A stretch of 64,000 nucleotides of DNA from Rufibacter sp. XAAS-G3-1 (GCF_013623775.1 NZ_JABFAM010000006.1:372001-436000), one strand, 5' to 3'; counted from the first letter of the stretch, positions 1-9,866 are shown. Made by a program: numbers and translations. Notes: a model not told the origin generated them from the sequence alone.

Positions 1-2212
1 TGTACAGTTTTTTACGCTCAGCGTCCTGGTAGTAATTCCAGAGGATGGGCTTGTTGCCGGTGCGTCCGTTCTGGTTGATGGGAATATCATAGCCCAGCTC
101 CCCGAACTGCCAGACCATTTTAGGGCCCGGAATGGTGAAGAAGAAAGCGGCCGCCAGTTGCATGCGCTGTAAAGCGGTAGCGGGTGCCCTTACATTGTAC
201 GTAGCTGAACTGTTGCCGTACGCCAGGGCCTCTACCATCTGCCGCTCTTCATCGTGGCTTTCCATGTACCCCACCACGTGCGGGCTAGTCCAGCCGCGCT
301 GTTTATAGGAAATCCAGTTGAAGTTGGAGTTGTCAGGATAGCCCAGAATGGCTTGTTTGTAGTTTCCGTGCAGGTTGCCCCAGAGCATCATGCCGTGGTT
401 GGCCAGTACCGTTTCTTCGCTGTTATCGGCAAAATGCTCCAGAATCACATAGGCGTTGTTGTCTATGCTCCAGAGATGGTTGGCCATGCGTTTGAGCAGG
501 TCAATGCGGGTTTGGTCATACTGCCCCCAGGCGCTTACGCTGCCCAACGTCTGCTTCTGGGTGAAGCCTTTGGATAAGTCAAACCGGTAGCCGTCTATTT
601 TGTATTCCTGCAACCAGAACTCCGTGACGCGGTCTACAAAATATTGGGTGGCGGCACTCTCATGGTTGAAGTCATGCCCCACGTTGAATTCATGTTTGGG
701 ATCTGGATTAAACCAAGGACTCTCCGGCGTGGTTTTGCCGGTGGCACCGTTGTAGTACAACTGCACCATAGGCGACTGCCCGAACGAGTGGTTCAACGCG
801 ATGTCCAGAATCACCGCCATGCCGCGGGCGTGCGCGGCATCAATGAAGCGCTTGAGCATCTCCTTGGAGCCGTAGTACTTGTCTGGCGCAAAGTAATAGG
901 CAGTATTATACCCCCAACTTAGGTTGCCTTCAAACTCATTGATGGGCATGAGTTCAATGGCATTCACGCCTAGGCGTTTCAGGTAATTCAGGGTATCGGT
1001 GAGCGTTTTGTAGTCATGTTTCTCAAGGAAGTCCCGCACCAGCAGTTCGTAAATGACCAAGTCCGTTTTCTTGGGCCGGACAAAATTTGGAACGTTCCAA
1101 GTATAGGCGGCTTGATTTGTCTGGAAGACAGATATCATGCCCGTGGCTTTGCCTGTTGGGTAAGCCTTCAGGTTTGGGTACGTTTCTGCCGGGATAAAGC
1201 GATCCTCATTGGGATCCAGGGTTTTCTGAGTGTAAGGGTCTCCTGTCCTGAGGGTCTCGTCTACCAGATACTGATAAGCATATTCCTGACCCGCGGTCAG
1301 GTTATCAATCTGCACCCAATAACGGGTTCCGTCTGGCGTACGCTTCATGGGCGTGGCACCCACTACCCAGTTGTTGAAGTCCCCTACCGCGTTCACGTTC
1401 TGCTTACCGGGGGCGTACAGGTTCAGCAGCACGCTGGTGGCGCTTACATACGTTACCCCGTCTTTGGCATTGGCGGGAAGCACCTCTACCTGGGCCGCCT
1501 GCCGTACCACAAAGGTAAAAGAATCAGCAGCAGTGATGGTACCAATTTCAGCGGTTAGTTTCACTTTGTTGGCCCCGGGAGTAGTGGCGGTTACCTGCGC
1601 TTCTAACGCCGTAGCCGATGTCTCCTCCTTTACCTTCACCCCGTTCACGTAGAGCGAAAGTTTGGCGCTGGCAGATGAATTTCCCCTTACCTGAATGCTC
1701 TGGTTTGCGTCCACAAACAAGCCATTTACCCCAACCGTGGGCTGCGCGAAGGACACATTAATGGAGCCAGACTGGAAAATAGGTACCTTGATGTCTTTGC
1801 CCCCGGTGTCTTTTCCTTCTTTGCTCCCGTTCCCGTTTCTAAAGACAAACATCAGCGCCTTTATTGCTTCTTGGGCAGGCACATTGTAGTACGTGCGCGG
1901 ATTGATGGTAATCTGGTACCGATTGTTTCCCAACGGCGTCATGAGCGCGGCGGGTGTATTGGTGCCCCAGGCCGCTTTTACGTACTTCCAGTCAGAATCT
2001 GAGGTACTCAGGTCGGTTAAAACTCCCGTGTGGGCGTATACAGGTTCGGTCACGTTGGCCAGACCGCCGGTGCCTTTGGCCGCGTCAAACGTGATGGTGA
2101 TGGGTTCATTTTGGACTGGGAAAGCCGGCGACCAGGTCACCACCTGCGCCTGAACCCCTTGTACCAGCAGCAATACCAGCAACAAGCCAAGCAAACGAAA
2201 CGTAGTTTTCAT
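1..2212 (-). CDS. Secreted GH13 alpha-amylase family protein (C-terminus beyond window)
   Basis: Reading from an ATG at 2212 leftwards gives about 737 residues with no stop before the window edge, so the C-terminus is missing. The first 23 residues form a Sec signal peptide (leucine-rich core ending VQAQ). Two beta-rich N-terminal modules follow; near residue 280 the segment AVGDFNNW is typical of CBM48/E-set starch-binding domains. The catalytic TIM barrel shows the four GH13 regions: LDIALNHSF (about 465), GYRFDLSKGF with the nucleophile Asp (about 540), VILEHF with the acid/base Glu (about 590) and ESHDEE (about 650). Expected role is hydrolysis of alpha-1,4-glucans outside the cytoplasm. 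It is divergent from the branching enzyme gene, which fits a starch/glycogen locus. Pullulanase-type specificity cannot be excluded. Confidence 0.93.
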   Translation of the reverse strand, partial: MKTTFRLLGLLLVLLLVQGVQAQVVTWSPAFPVQNEPITITFDAAKGTGGLANVTEPVYAHTGVLTDLSTSDSDWKYVKAAWGTNTPAALMTPLGNNRYQITINPRTYYNVPAQEAIKALMFVFRNGNGSKEGKDTGGKDIKVPIFQSGSINVSFAQPTVGVNGLFVDANQSIQVRGNSSASAKLSLYVNGVKVKEETSATALEAQVTATTPGANKVKLTAEIGTITAADSFTFVVRQAAQVEVLPANAKDGVTYVSATSVLLNLYAPGKQNVNAVGDFNNWVVGATPMKRTPDGTRYWVQIDNLTAGQEYAYQYLVDETLRTGDPYTQKTLDPNEDRFIPAETYPNLKAYPTGKATGMISVFQTNQAAYTWNVPNFVRPKKTDLVIYELLVRDFLEKHDYKTLTDTLNYLKRLGVNAIELMPINEFEGNLSWGYNTAYYFAPDKYYGSKEMLKRFIDAAHARGMAVILDIALNHSFGQSPMVQLYYNGATGKTTPESPWFNPDPKHEFNVGHDFNHESAATQYFVDRVTEFWLQEYKIDGYRFDLSKGFTQKQTLGSVSAWGQYDQTRIDLLKRMANHLWSIDNNAYVILEHFADNSEETVLANHGMMLWGNLHGNYKQAILGYPDNSNFNWISYKQRGWTSPHVVGYMESHDEERQMVEALAYGNSSATYNVRAPATALQRMQLAAAFFFTIPGPKMVWQFGELGYDIPINQNGRTGNKPILWNYYQDAERKKLY

Positions 2213-2404
2213 GCAATAGGCAGATTAGATTAAGTTAAAAGGAAGCCGATGTCCTTACGAAATCGATTTCCTTGTCAATTTATTAAAATTTGAACGCATT
2301 CACCTGATTTAATTAACAAGTTTCCACCAAGCTTTTCTTACCCTTGTTCACAGTTGCACCTTACCCTAAGTAAGTGTACCTTAACCATTCCCAAAACTGC
2401 ATGT

Positions 2405-4426
2405 ATGCCTAAGGTAACTCCAACCCTTCCCTTGATTCAGTCCGATAACTGGCTTTCACCTTATGCCCCGCAGCTCTTGCAGCGGAAGGCTTGTTTAGAG
2501 CAAAACAGAAAAACCATTCAACAAGAGTATTCTTCCCTGGTTGACTATGCGGCCTGGCACCACCAGATGGGCCTGCACTTTGAGCCCGAGAACAACGGCT
2601 GGCGCTACCGCGAGTGGGCCCCCGCCGCGCAGGCGCTCTCCATTATAGGCGATTTCAATTTCTGGGACAGAAAAGCACATCCGCTAAAGAAAATGGGAGA
2701 CGGGATCTGGGAGGTTTTTCTGCCCGCCGAGCAGGTACAGGTGCAACACGGCCATAGGTACAAGGTGCACGTGGTGGGTGCCACCGGAGTAGGAATAGAC
2801 CGTATTTCACCGTTTACCTTTCGGGCTGTTCAAGATCCGGTCACCTATGATTTCTCTGGACAGTACTGGGCCCCGGAAAAACCTTTCCACTGGACTGATG
2901 CTGCTTTTGACACAACCCAACTCACCCAGCCGCTTATCTATGAGTGCCACGTGGGCATGGCCCAGGAAAAGCACGGAGTGGGCACTTACCGCGAGTTCGC
3001 GGATCAGATTCTGCCCCGGGTGGCCGAAACGGGCTATAATTGCCTGCAGTTAATGGCCTTGATGGAGCACCCGTACTACGGTTCCTTCGGGTACCACGTC
3101 TCCAACTTCTTCGCCCCTACTTCCCGGTTCGGGACGCCCGAAGACCTGAAATACCTCATCAATGAAGCCCACCGCCGGGGCATTGCCGTGGTCATGGACT
3201 TGATCCACGCGCACGCCGTGAAAAACATTGCCGAAGGCCTCGCTGATTTTGATGGCTCGGGCGGGCAGTATTTTCATCCGGGCTTGCGCGGTCATCACCC
3301 GGGTTGGGACTCCAAATTATTCAACTACGGCATTCCCCAAGTTCGGCGGTTTCTGCTGTCAAACGTGCGCTACTGGCTGGAGGAATTCCACATAGACGGT
3401 TTCCGGTATGACGGGGTCACCTCCATGTTGTACCACCACCACGGCGAGGGTGTCGCCTTCGGGCATTATGAAAACTACTTTGATAAAAGCGTAGACGAAG
3501 ACGCCATTCTGTACCTGCAGCTAGCCTCTGACCTGACCCATACCTTTTCACCGGGTGCCTTGCTCATTGCCGAGGACATGAGCGGCATGCCCGGCCTGTG
3601 CCGTCCTTTGGAAGACGGCGGCATCGGTTTTGACTACCGTTTGGGCATGGGAATCCCCGATTACTGGATCAAAACCCTCAAACACAAGAAAGACGAGGAA
3701 TGGAACCTGGATGAAATCTGGCACGAGCTCACCAACCGGCGCATTGGCGAGAAAACGGTGGCCTACGCTGAGTCGCATGACCAATCTCTGGTTGGCGACA
3801 AAACGCTGGCCTTCTGGCTCATGGACAAGGACATGTATTTTAAGATGCGCACCGTTGACCAAAGCCCTGTCATAGACAGAGGCATCGCCCTGCACAAGAT
3901 GATCCGCTTACTAACCATGTCTTTGGGGGGCGAGGCGTTTTTGACGTTTATGGGAAATGAGTTCGGGCACCCTGAGTGGGTGGATTTCCCCCGAGAGGGA
4001 AACAATTGGAGTTACCAGTACGCCCGTAGGCAATGGTCGCTGGTAGACAACCCAGACCTGCGGTACCGGCACATGTGGCAGTTTGAAAAAGACATGCTGG
4101 CCATCGCTGATCAGTACAAGATCATGGAGCAAGGCGAAGCCAAGAAACTTCACCAGGACAACCACAACAATGTGCTCATCTTCCAACGGGCTGGTTTGGT
4201 GTTCCTTTTCAATTTCCACGCCAAAAACTCGGTGCCAGATTACCGGTTTCCGGTGTTGGAGGCAGGCAGCTACAGTCTGATCTTATCTTCCGACACGCCA
4301 GAAACGGGCGGCCATGACCGGGTAGACACCACCATTAGGTATTTCACCAAACCCACCGCGCACGGCCCAAGGCTGAGCATCTATCTGCCAAACAGAACGG
4401 CGTTAGTACTAAAAAGAGTGGATTGA
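2405..4426 (+). CDS. glgB: 1,4-alpha-glucan branching enzyme, GH13_8 (eukaryote-like) type
   Basis: Cytoplasmic enzyme that makes alpha-1,6 branches in glycogen. The frame is open from a TTG at 2354, but the ATG at 2405 gives the usual N-terminus and about 673 residues, the size of eukaryotic-type branching enzymes rather than the longer E. coli GlgB. An N-terminal CBM48-like module carries REWAPAAQ and GDFNFWD (residues 65-90). GH13 motifs: VVMDLIHAHAVKN (about 260), DGFRYDGVTSM with the nucleophile (about 330), IAEDMSGMPG with the general acid (about 387), AESHDQSLVG (about 455). The tyrosine/histidine-rich sequence after the nucleophile (YHHHG) is typical of GH13_8. It is convergent with the GT4 gene and close to the GT3 glycogen synthase, so the three probably serve one storage pathway. 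Confidence 0.95.
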   Translation: MPKVTPTLPLIQSDNWLSPYAPQLLQRKACLEQNRKTIQQEYSSLVDYAAWHHQMGLHFEPENNGWRYREWAPAAQALSIIGDFNFWDRKAHPLKKMGDGIWEVFLPAEQVQVQHGHRYKVHVVGATGVGIDRISPFTFRAVQDPVTYDFSGQYWAPEKPFHWTDAAFDTTQLTQPLIYECHVGMAQEKHGVGTYREFADQILPRVAETGYNCLQLMALMEHPYYGSFGYHVSNFFAPTSRFGTPEDLKYLINEAHRRGIAVVMDLIHAHAVKNIAEGLADFDGSGGQYFHPGLRGHHPGWDSKLFNYGIPQVRRFLLSNVRYWLEEFHIDGFRYDGVTSMLYHHHGEGVAFGHYENYFDKSVDEDAILYLQLASDLTHTFSPGALLIAEDMSGMPGLCRPLEDGGIGFDYRLGMGIPDYWIKTLKHKKDEEWNLDEIWHELTNRRIGEKTVAYAESHDQSLVGDKTLAFWLMDKDMYFKMRTVDQSPVIDRGIALHKMIRLLTMSLGGEAFLTFMGNEFGHPEWVDFPREGNNWSYQYARRQWSLVDNPDLRYRHMWQFEKDMLAIADQYKIMEQGEAKKLHQDNHNNVLIFQRAGLVFLFNFHAKNSVPDYRFPVLEAGSYSLILSSDTPETGGHDRVDTTIRYFTKPTAHGPRLSIYLPNRTALVLKRVD

Positions 4427-4553
4427 TTTTGGGGCCGAAGGATTTCAAGTCGTTCCAGAACCCAGCATGCATGAACTGGCAGGTGTAAACACCTCCTCTC
4501 CACTCAAGGGGGAATCTGCGTAGGGTTGACGTTTTACTCTTTCTCTTGAAAAA

Positions 4554-4589
4554 AGAAAAGCCGCTGCGTGGTTGCGCAACGGCTTTTCT
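4554..4589. terminator. Bidirectional hairpin terminator between glgB and GT4 gene
   Basis: Inverted repeat AGAAAAGCCG / CGGCTTTTCT with an extra inner TGCG/CGCA pairing. A-run on one side and T-run on the other suit termination of both convergent genes. Confidence 0.75.
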
Positions 4590-4619
4590 GTAAGGGGTAC
4601 TTTTACTTGAACCGGCTTC

Positions 4620-4655
4620 GTTTCAGGGCTCTTTTTCAGAAAACAGCCCTGAAAC
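4620..4655. repeat. Family A palindrome
   Basis: Arms GTTTCAGGGCT and AGCCCTGAAAC enclose a core with TTTTTCAGAAAA. It lies just after the stop of the GT4 gene (minus strand). Same architecture as the other family A copies, with a different arm sequence. Confidence 0.8.
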
Positions 4656-4666
4656 AATAGCGATAA

Positions 4667-6010
4667 CTACTCTTGCGTTTGCAGCACCGTGTGCAGGCTT
4701 TCCATGATCTGATCGGCGGATGTTCCCCAGGTTAGTTGTTTTACGGCTTGCTGGTTGGCTTCCACCTGGTTTTGACGCAGGTCTTTGTCTTGCAACAACT
4801 GCACCACCAGATTTGCCAGGCCTGCGGTGTCATTGCTGTCTGCCACGCTGGCCTGGGGCAACACTTCAGCGGCACCGGTTTGGTAAGTGATCACCACCGG
4901 AAGTCCGGCTTGGGTGGCTTCAATGGCGGCTAACCCGAAGGGCTCAGAAATGGCTGGCAACAGGAATACCGTAGAATTCTTCAACAATGCTTCGGCCTTT
5001 TCTGGCGGAAGGAACCCGGTAAACGTGACGGCTTCATCAATACCCAGGCGACGGGCCAACAGTTTGGCTTCATCTAGCTGAGGGCCATGGCCGGCCAAAA
5101 TAAAGTGCACCTCGGGGTCTTGCTTTAACACTTGCTTGGCTACTCTCAGGAATTGCAACGGGCCTTTCTGGGCCACCATTCTGCCCAGGAACGTCACCTG
5201 CTTGCGTTTTGCAGGGGTTACCGGTGAGGCCGTGATCTTATCTGAGCCATTGTACACTACCTGCACCTTCTTAGCCGAAACCCCGTAGCGCTTGACAATC
5301 ATGCGGGCGGTTCTGTCGCTCACGGCCAGGATCAAATCTGCTTCTCGCATGGCCCTGGCCTCCAACTCATAGATCCAGCCCAGAGGCTCACCCACCTGGC
5401 GGTCAAAGGAGAGGCTGTGCACGTGTATCACCAGAGGCACTTTGCGCTGGATTTTGATTTCCATGCCGGCCAGAAAAGTCATCCAGTCATGGGCATACAC
5501 CACGTCAAACTCTTTGTGGGAGGCCAGCCGGGCTACGTAGCGCGAAAACTGGATCACTTCATAGTTCAGGGTTCCTCTGGTGGTGGGGGCCACGTTGATC
5601 TGCGGTTGCCCCACCGGGTGGTCAGCGGCAGCGGTCTGGGCTGCTTCCGGGGCAGAACCCGCAGGGAAAGCAGTGTCAGAAGTTTCTAATGATTCTTCCT
5701 CCTGGAAAGACTCAAAAGCTTGAATGGCGTCTTCATAGGGGAACAGCGCAGCAGGTACGCGGTGGGTAGTGGCAAAACGCTCATAGGTTTGGGGAATGGG
5801 AGCTTGTTTTACTTCAGCCAGGTTAAGCGCATCAAGACCCACAACTTCTGCGTGCTGGTCTAATGCCCAATGATCTGCCTGGGGCACCATCATGGTCAGT
5901 TCAACTTGTTTGGCTAACGCCTCGGCCAAATGAAAACAGGCTTTTCCTACTCCTCCGTTTAAAATAGGCTGGTCTTCCCAGCCTAACATTAGTACACGCA
6001 ATTTTTTCAT
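4667..6010 (-). CDS. Glycosyltransferase family 4, probable glycogen/alpha-glucan synthesis
   Basis: 447 residues with the GT-B fold pattern. The N-terminal domain begins with a beta strand and the glycine-rich turn ILNGGVGKA, which resembles the ADP-glucose-binding loop of GlgA/GT4 enzymes. Around residue 170 is VVYAHDW. The C-terminal nucleotide-sugar domain has VTFLGRMVAQKG (about 270), ILAGHGPQ and the EX7E-type motif SEPFGLAAIEA (about 360), all typical of retaining GT4/GT5 transferases. A low-complexity Glu/Ala/Thr-rich insertion lies at roughly residues 105-140. It is followed upstream by a GT3 glycogen synthase on the same strand and faces glgB, so a role in glycogen initiation or elongation is inferred. 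Exact donor and acceptor are not visible. Confidence 0.85.
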   Translation of the reverse strand: MKKLRVLMLGWEDQPILNGGVGKACFHLAEALAKQVELTMMVPQADHWALDQHAEVVGLDALNLAEVKQAPIPQTYERFATTHRVPAALFPYEDAIQAFESFQEEESLETSDTAFPAGSAPEAAQTAAADHPVGQPQINVAPTTRGTLNYEVIQFSRYVARLASHKEFDVVYAHDWMTFLAGMEIKIQRKVPLVIHVHSLSFDRQVGEPLGWIYELEARAMREADLILAVSDRTARMIVKRYGVSAKKVQVVYNGSDKITASPVTPAKRKQVTFLGRMVAQKGPLQFLRVAKQVLKQDPEVHFILAGHGPQLDEAKLLARRLGIDEAVTFTGFLPPEKAEALLKNSTVFLLPAISEPFGLAAIEATQAGLPVVITYQTGAAEVLPQASVADSNDTAGLANLVVQLLQDKDLRQNQVEANQQAVKQLTWGTSADQIMESLHTVLQTQE

Positions 6011-6550
6011 TAGTATAATTCAATTCAACTCTTCTACGAGGGGAGGTCACTTGTAAAGATAGGGAACCAAGCTTCTAGTTCAAGGCACCTGTCCATTTAT
6101 TTTAATGATATAGTATAATTTAGAAAGTTTTTTTAAAAGTATTCCGTACTTGTCTCATCAATTTAAGAATAAATACGGCATTTTCCTGATATTTTATCAG
6201 AAAGCATGTTGTTTGTTTTCATTCTGGATAAAGTCCTGCTTTCTGAAAGCGATCCCAGGTTTTCAAACTGAAGCTGTCTGCTACATTTACTCACGACCAC
6301 AGTTTTTGGTGTAGCCAACCTAACAAACCTGGCAAGTGGAAGCAGCTTCTCTCCTACTTGCAAATGACTATAGCGTTTAAATGGTGTTGCACTAAAAAAG
6401 ATAGTTTTATTCACTCGCTCGCGTCCCGTGAGTGTGGGCTACCACAACACGCGTGCCTGTTTAGGCGGTATTTCCAGAAAATACCGCCTAAACAGGCACG
6501 CGTAGAGAATTCCCTAAAACACCGCCTCAGACAAAAGCTCAAATACGTTT
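6011..6550. other. 540-bp intergenic stretch, AT-rich with one large palindrome
   Basis: Left half is AT-rich and presumably holds the promoter of the GT4 gene. The open frame on the minus strand at 6163-6414 has no start context or recognisable protein features. The right part has CACTCGCTCGCGTCCC (about 6413-6428), which recurs near 14189, and the family A palindrome at 6449-6503. Confidence 0.5.
6449..6503. repeat. Family A palindrome, long copy
   Basis: Arms beginning ACGCGTGCCTGTTTAGGCGG pair over about 26 bases with a single one-base bulge around the centre TTTCCAGAAA. It lies downstream of the GT3 gene stop (minus strand), so it could act as a terminator or 3'-end RNA stabiliser. Confidence 0.9.
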
Positions 6551-8347
6551 CTATTCCTGGTCGGTACTCAAGGCAAGTTGGTAGGCGCGCTCATAATGCA
6601 CCAGCAGCTTTTTCCAATCAAACATCTCAGACAGACTTTCCACTTTGTTCCGTTGCGAAATGCGCTCCCGCCGGCTCATCTCCACGTAGTCATAAAGATG
6701 TTTGGTAAGTTGCTCCGCAGAGTCATCAAAGCTGCGCTCATGGCGGTCAATCACATAAATGCCTTTGTCTGTGTGTTTTTTGACGTTTTTCTTCACGTAA
6801 TCGCCAAAGCCAGACAAATCACTGGTCACTGCCGGAATACCGCTGGCCACGCACTCCAAAGGGGTGTAGCCCCAAGGTTCGTAATAACTAGGGAAAATAC
6901 CCATATGGCACCCGCGCACAAACTGGCCGTACTCCATCCCGAACAGCGGGTTGGTGGGCGAGATGAAATCTGGGTGATACACGATCTTCACCCGGTCATC
7001 GGCGTTGTTCACCAGGTTGGAAACCCGCAGGAAATTCAGGATCTCATCTGATTGGTCATTGATCAGGTTATGCGTCACCACGGGGGGCAGCAGGTGGGTT
7101 TTCCAGGACTGGATAGTTCGCCGGTAGCGCAGTTTCCAGTAATCGTCTACGTACTCGTTCAGCTCGGGCAGTTTGTGCTCTGTGCTGGCGGCAGCATCAT
7201 AAAACAGGCGCTCGCCAATCTGGTCTTTGATGGCCTCGCAGGTTTCCTGTATCTCCTCCATCAAGGCCTTGGAGTGCAAGACGTGCGGATTGATGGTAGT
7301 GAACGGCTGCTTGGTGATAAAGAACATCACCACCGTCATGTCGCTTTTAGACACTTTCATGCGGTGGTTCAGGCGGGCCAGCGCCTCCAGGGTTAAGTCA
7401 AAGCCTTTGTTCCGGTACTCAAACCTACCCGAGGTGAACAGGTAAATGGTTTTATCCAGGTCAAAGGGGAAACTCTGGAAGAAGTGCCCCATCACAAACC
7501 GGTGAATCCGTTTCTTGAAGGTCAGGTGCAGGTTCTGGAACTCGTGCATGGCGGTAAACCGCCGAATGTTCAACCCGTTGGGGAGTACCGTGTCCGGAAT
7601 CCGGTCTAAAAGGTAAATACACTCGCGCACGGTCACCTCACTCACCGTGGTGAACACGTGTGAGCCGTGGGCGGCGGCCCTTTCTATGGAGACGGCCGGT
7701 TCTATGTTGAAATGCCGGGCCTCTTTCTGCCAATCTACCGACGTGAGCTGGTCATAGAAGTTAGGGTCGTTCATGGCCAGGTACCGGCCCAGCAGGGTAG
7801 CATGGGTGGTAAACACTATTTTCACGGGCACATGCTCACGCCGCAGGTCTGGAATTGCCGAACCCACCATCCATTCATGGAAGTGCGCCACCACCTGCGC
7901 CTTGGATGACAACAAGGAGATAAACCGCCTCACCAGATCGCCAAACGCCAGAACCTGGTGCAGCAGATCTTCATTGGAAGTAGGAATCCTGTGGTTTTCC
8001 CAGAGCAGGTATTTGATGGTGTCCATCTGCCCCATGGCACTTTGCGGATTGATCAAAACAATGCGCGGTCTGCCGGTCACCAACCAGGTGCCATAGTAGC
8101 ATTCCACGCCCTGCGCCCTCAGTTCCAGCACCGCTTGCCCATACACATCTGAGTAGTCCTCCGTTGGTTCAAACTCATGGGCGGCTTGTTTGGGGAAAAA
8201 GGGGCCAATGAGGCAGTACTGGTCGCCCCAGTATTCTATCATGGCGGGCACTTTGGAGCGTATTACCGTGTAGATTCCACCTACTTGGTTACACGCTTCC
8301 CAGGCTATTTCCAGAAGATGCGGAGAAGCAGAAGACGTTTTTTGCAT
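6551..8347 (-). CDS. Glycogen synthase, GT3 (eukaryote-like) family
   Basis: 598 residues matching the animal/yeast glycogen synthase family rather than bacterial GT5 GlgA. The N-terminus has EIAWEACNQVGGIYTVIRSK (residues 13-32), the GT3 sugar-nucleotide loop. Further on are VAHFHEWM (about 157), a histidine/arginine-rich middle typical of GT3, and the C-terminal SYYEPWGYTPLECVASG (about 480) with the catalytic Glu. It transfers glucose from a nucleotide sugar (UDP-glucose in characterised GT3 enzymes) to glycogen. It lies on the same strand as the GT4 gene but 540 bp away, so independent transcription is likely. The start at 8347 is the only ATG that keeps the conserved N-terminus. Confidence 0.93.
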   Translation of the reverse strand: MQKTSSASPHLLEIAWEACNQVGGIYTVIRSKVPAMIEYWGDQYCLIGPFFPKQAAHEFEPTEDYSDVYGQAVLELRAQGVECYYGTWLVTGRPRIVLINPQSAMGQMDTIKYLLWENHRIPTSNEDLLHQVLAFGDLVRRFISLLSSKAQVVAHFHEWMVGSAIPDLRREHVPVKIVFTTHATLLGRYLAMNDPNFYDQLTSVDWQKEARHFNIEPAVSIERAAAHGSHVFTTVSEVTVRECIYLLDRIPDTVLPNGLNIRRFTAMHEFQNLHLTFKKRIHRFVMGHFFQSFPFDLDKTIYLFTSGRFEYRNKGFDLTLEALARLNHRMKVSKSDMTVVMFFITKQPFTTINPHVLHSKALMEEIQETCEAIKDQIGERLFYDAAASTEHKLPELNEYVDDYWKLRYRRTIQSWKTHLLPPVVTHNLINDQSDEILNFLRVSNLVNNADDRVKIVYHPDFISPTNPLFGMEYGQFVRGCHMGIFPSYYEPWGYTPLECVASGIPAVTSDLSGFGDYVKKNVKKHTDKGIYVIDRHERSFDDSAEQLTKHLYDYVEMSRRERISQRNKVESLSEMFDWKKLLVHYERAYQLALSTDQE

Positions 8348-9233
8348 GGGAGGTCATTTTAGAGGTGTTTTACTTAAATTAGTGTAAAAGGGATATAGAA
8401 AAAGTAAATTATTTGCACGTGGTGCGCGCTCCGCCGCCTGCCTGTTTCGCCAACCGCATGTAATTCCTTCTCCCTCAGACCAGATGCCAAACGCATTTAT
8501 CCAAAGCTAAAAATTATTTACCCATTTCTTACCCCAGCCATAACACCGCCCAAACGTTTTTGCCCTAGATTCTGAAAAAAGGAAGGAAAACGGCTTCCGG
8601 CAGCTTGTTCATGTGTGGGGCATCACCCCTCCCCTGGTTGTAGCGTGAAAATACAGTTAACCGCGTATGAAGAGACCTCACCCCCAGCCCCTCTCCCGCG
8701 GAGAGGGGAGTTTGGCTGATGCGTTTTGGGGCTGTTTTAGGGAAAACGGGCCAGAAACGGCATTGGCGCAGACGCTCGCAGGAGCTGCGCGCACTACGAG
8801 GTCTTTGGAGCCAGCGGCACCGGGTAAGCAGGCCCCAAACGCGAAACCCTGTGAGGTCTCCAAGACCTCACAGGGTTGGAAAGTACTGGCGCGAGACTGA
8901 AGTCTCGTGACCGGGGATGAAGCGAGCCTCCAGACTCGCCGGGAACCACCGGCAGGATGGCGGAACGTCTGGTAGAATTCACCAACAATCGGCCAGAGGC
9001 CGCAGATAGCTCACACGCGTCCCAGAGGCGAGCGAGGGAAATCACTACGTTAGTAGAACTACCAAGAAATCATCTTGACCGTACTGGGAAGCCGCTGCTG
9101 ACACGGGAAGTTCTGCTGGTTTCTCCGGCAATCTGGCGCTCCTTCTGCACAACCAAAAACTAAGTTTTACCCTATACCCCAGTTCATGTACCTTCGGGTA
9201 TTACTCCAAACCTCCAATTAAAAACCAGAAACT
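8348..9233. other. 886-bp gene-free stretch packed with dispersed repeats
   Basis: The first 250 bp is ordinary AT-rich upstream sequence of the GT3 gene. From about 8667 there is a mosaic: a CCCCTCTCC/GGAGAGGGG hairpin (8688-8708), a degenerate family A palindrome (8721-8760), a family B palindrome (8845-8877), and family D hairpins (8880-8960: GAGACT/AGTCTC and GCGAG/CTCGC, followed by CGCCGGGAACCACC). The same mosaic order recurs at 19690-19880. Short open frames here are by-products of the repeats. Confidence 0.7.
8845..8877. repeat. Family B palindrome
   Basis: Perfect 15-base arms AACCCTGTGAGGTCT / AGACCTCACAGGGTT around a 3-base loop. Other copies are at 19774-19806, 24088-24120 and 24625-24657. 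Confidence 0.9.
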
Positions 9234-9668
9234 ATGAGCATTGTCTATGAAGGGAACGTGATCTGGGCGCAGGTAGACGCCAACATGCACCTTCGCCACT
9301 CGGCGTACGCCGATTTTGCCGCCCAGGCGCGGATCGCCATGTTGAACAACCTGGGCCTCGACTTTAAAACGTTCCAGCACCTTAAACTGGGGCCCATTCT
9401 GTTCAGGGAAGAACTCCGGTACCTGCGCGAGGTGGGCATCAACGATTCCATCAAAATAGAATCTGTGCTGACCAAAGCCCGGCCCGATGGTTCGCGCTGG
9501 TCTATCCGCCACGAGCTGTACCGCGGCGATGGCGTGAAAGCGGCCATCATCAACGTAGAGGGTGCCTGGATGGATCTCATGAAACGCAAATTAGCCGCCC
9601 TGCCCGAAGACTTCGCGCAGAGATTCATGACGCTGCCCCAGGCCGAAGATTTCGTGTTGGAAGCTTAG
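9234..9668 (+). CDS. Acyl-CoA thioesterase, 4HBT hot-dog fold
   Basis: 144 residues, the usual size of a single hot-dog-fold thioesterase. The segment VDANMHLRHSAYADFAAQAR (residues 16-35) matches the 4HBT signature in which an acidic residue and the following helix form the active site. Later strands (FREELRYLREV, WSIRHELYRGD, AIINVEGAWMDL) fit the central antiparallel sheet. The family hydrolyses acyl-CoA thioesters; the substrate is not predictable. It stands alone between a repeat-rich gap and a peptidase gene. Confidence 0.85.
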   Translation: MSIVYEGNVIWAQVDANMHLRHSAYADFAAQARIAMLNNLGLDFKTFQHLKLGPILFREELRYLREVGINDSIKIESVLTKARPDGSRWSIRHELYRGDGVKAAIINVEGAWMDLMKRKLAALPEDFAQRFMTLPQAEDFVLEA

Positions 9669-9764
9669 AGCCTGTTTCGTGCTTGAATTCTGGCACTAAA
9701 AGCGAAAATGGCAAGAGGAAGGTTCTGCGGAGCCCGTTTGCAGCACGAGTGATAAATTTCAAAC

Positions 9765-9804
9765 CTGTTTAAGGGCTACTTTCCAGAAAGTAGCCCTTAA
9801 ACAG
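9765..9804. repeat. Family A palindrome, perfect 19-base arms
   Basis: CTGTTTAAGGGCTACTTTC pairs perfectly with its mirror across the two-base loop CA. It lies downstream of the thioesterase gene. Confidence 0.92.
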
Positions 9805-9866
9805 AAAACATGGCCTCAATTACGCACTCTGCTTTCAAATAGGGGCAGCTTTCTTAAATTAGCGGC

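Noticed and set aside
6163-6414. 83-codon open frame on the minus strand between the GT4 and GT3 genes
   Set aside because: No recognisable protein features, atypical composition and it lies in AT-rich upstream sequence.
8667-9163. Several overlapping open frames on both strands
   Set aside because: They run through family A, B and D palindromes; the encoded peptides are by-products of the repeats.
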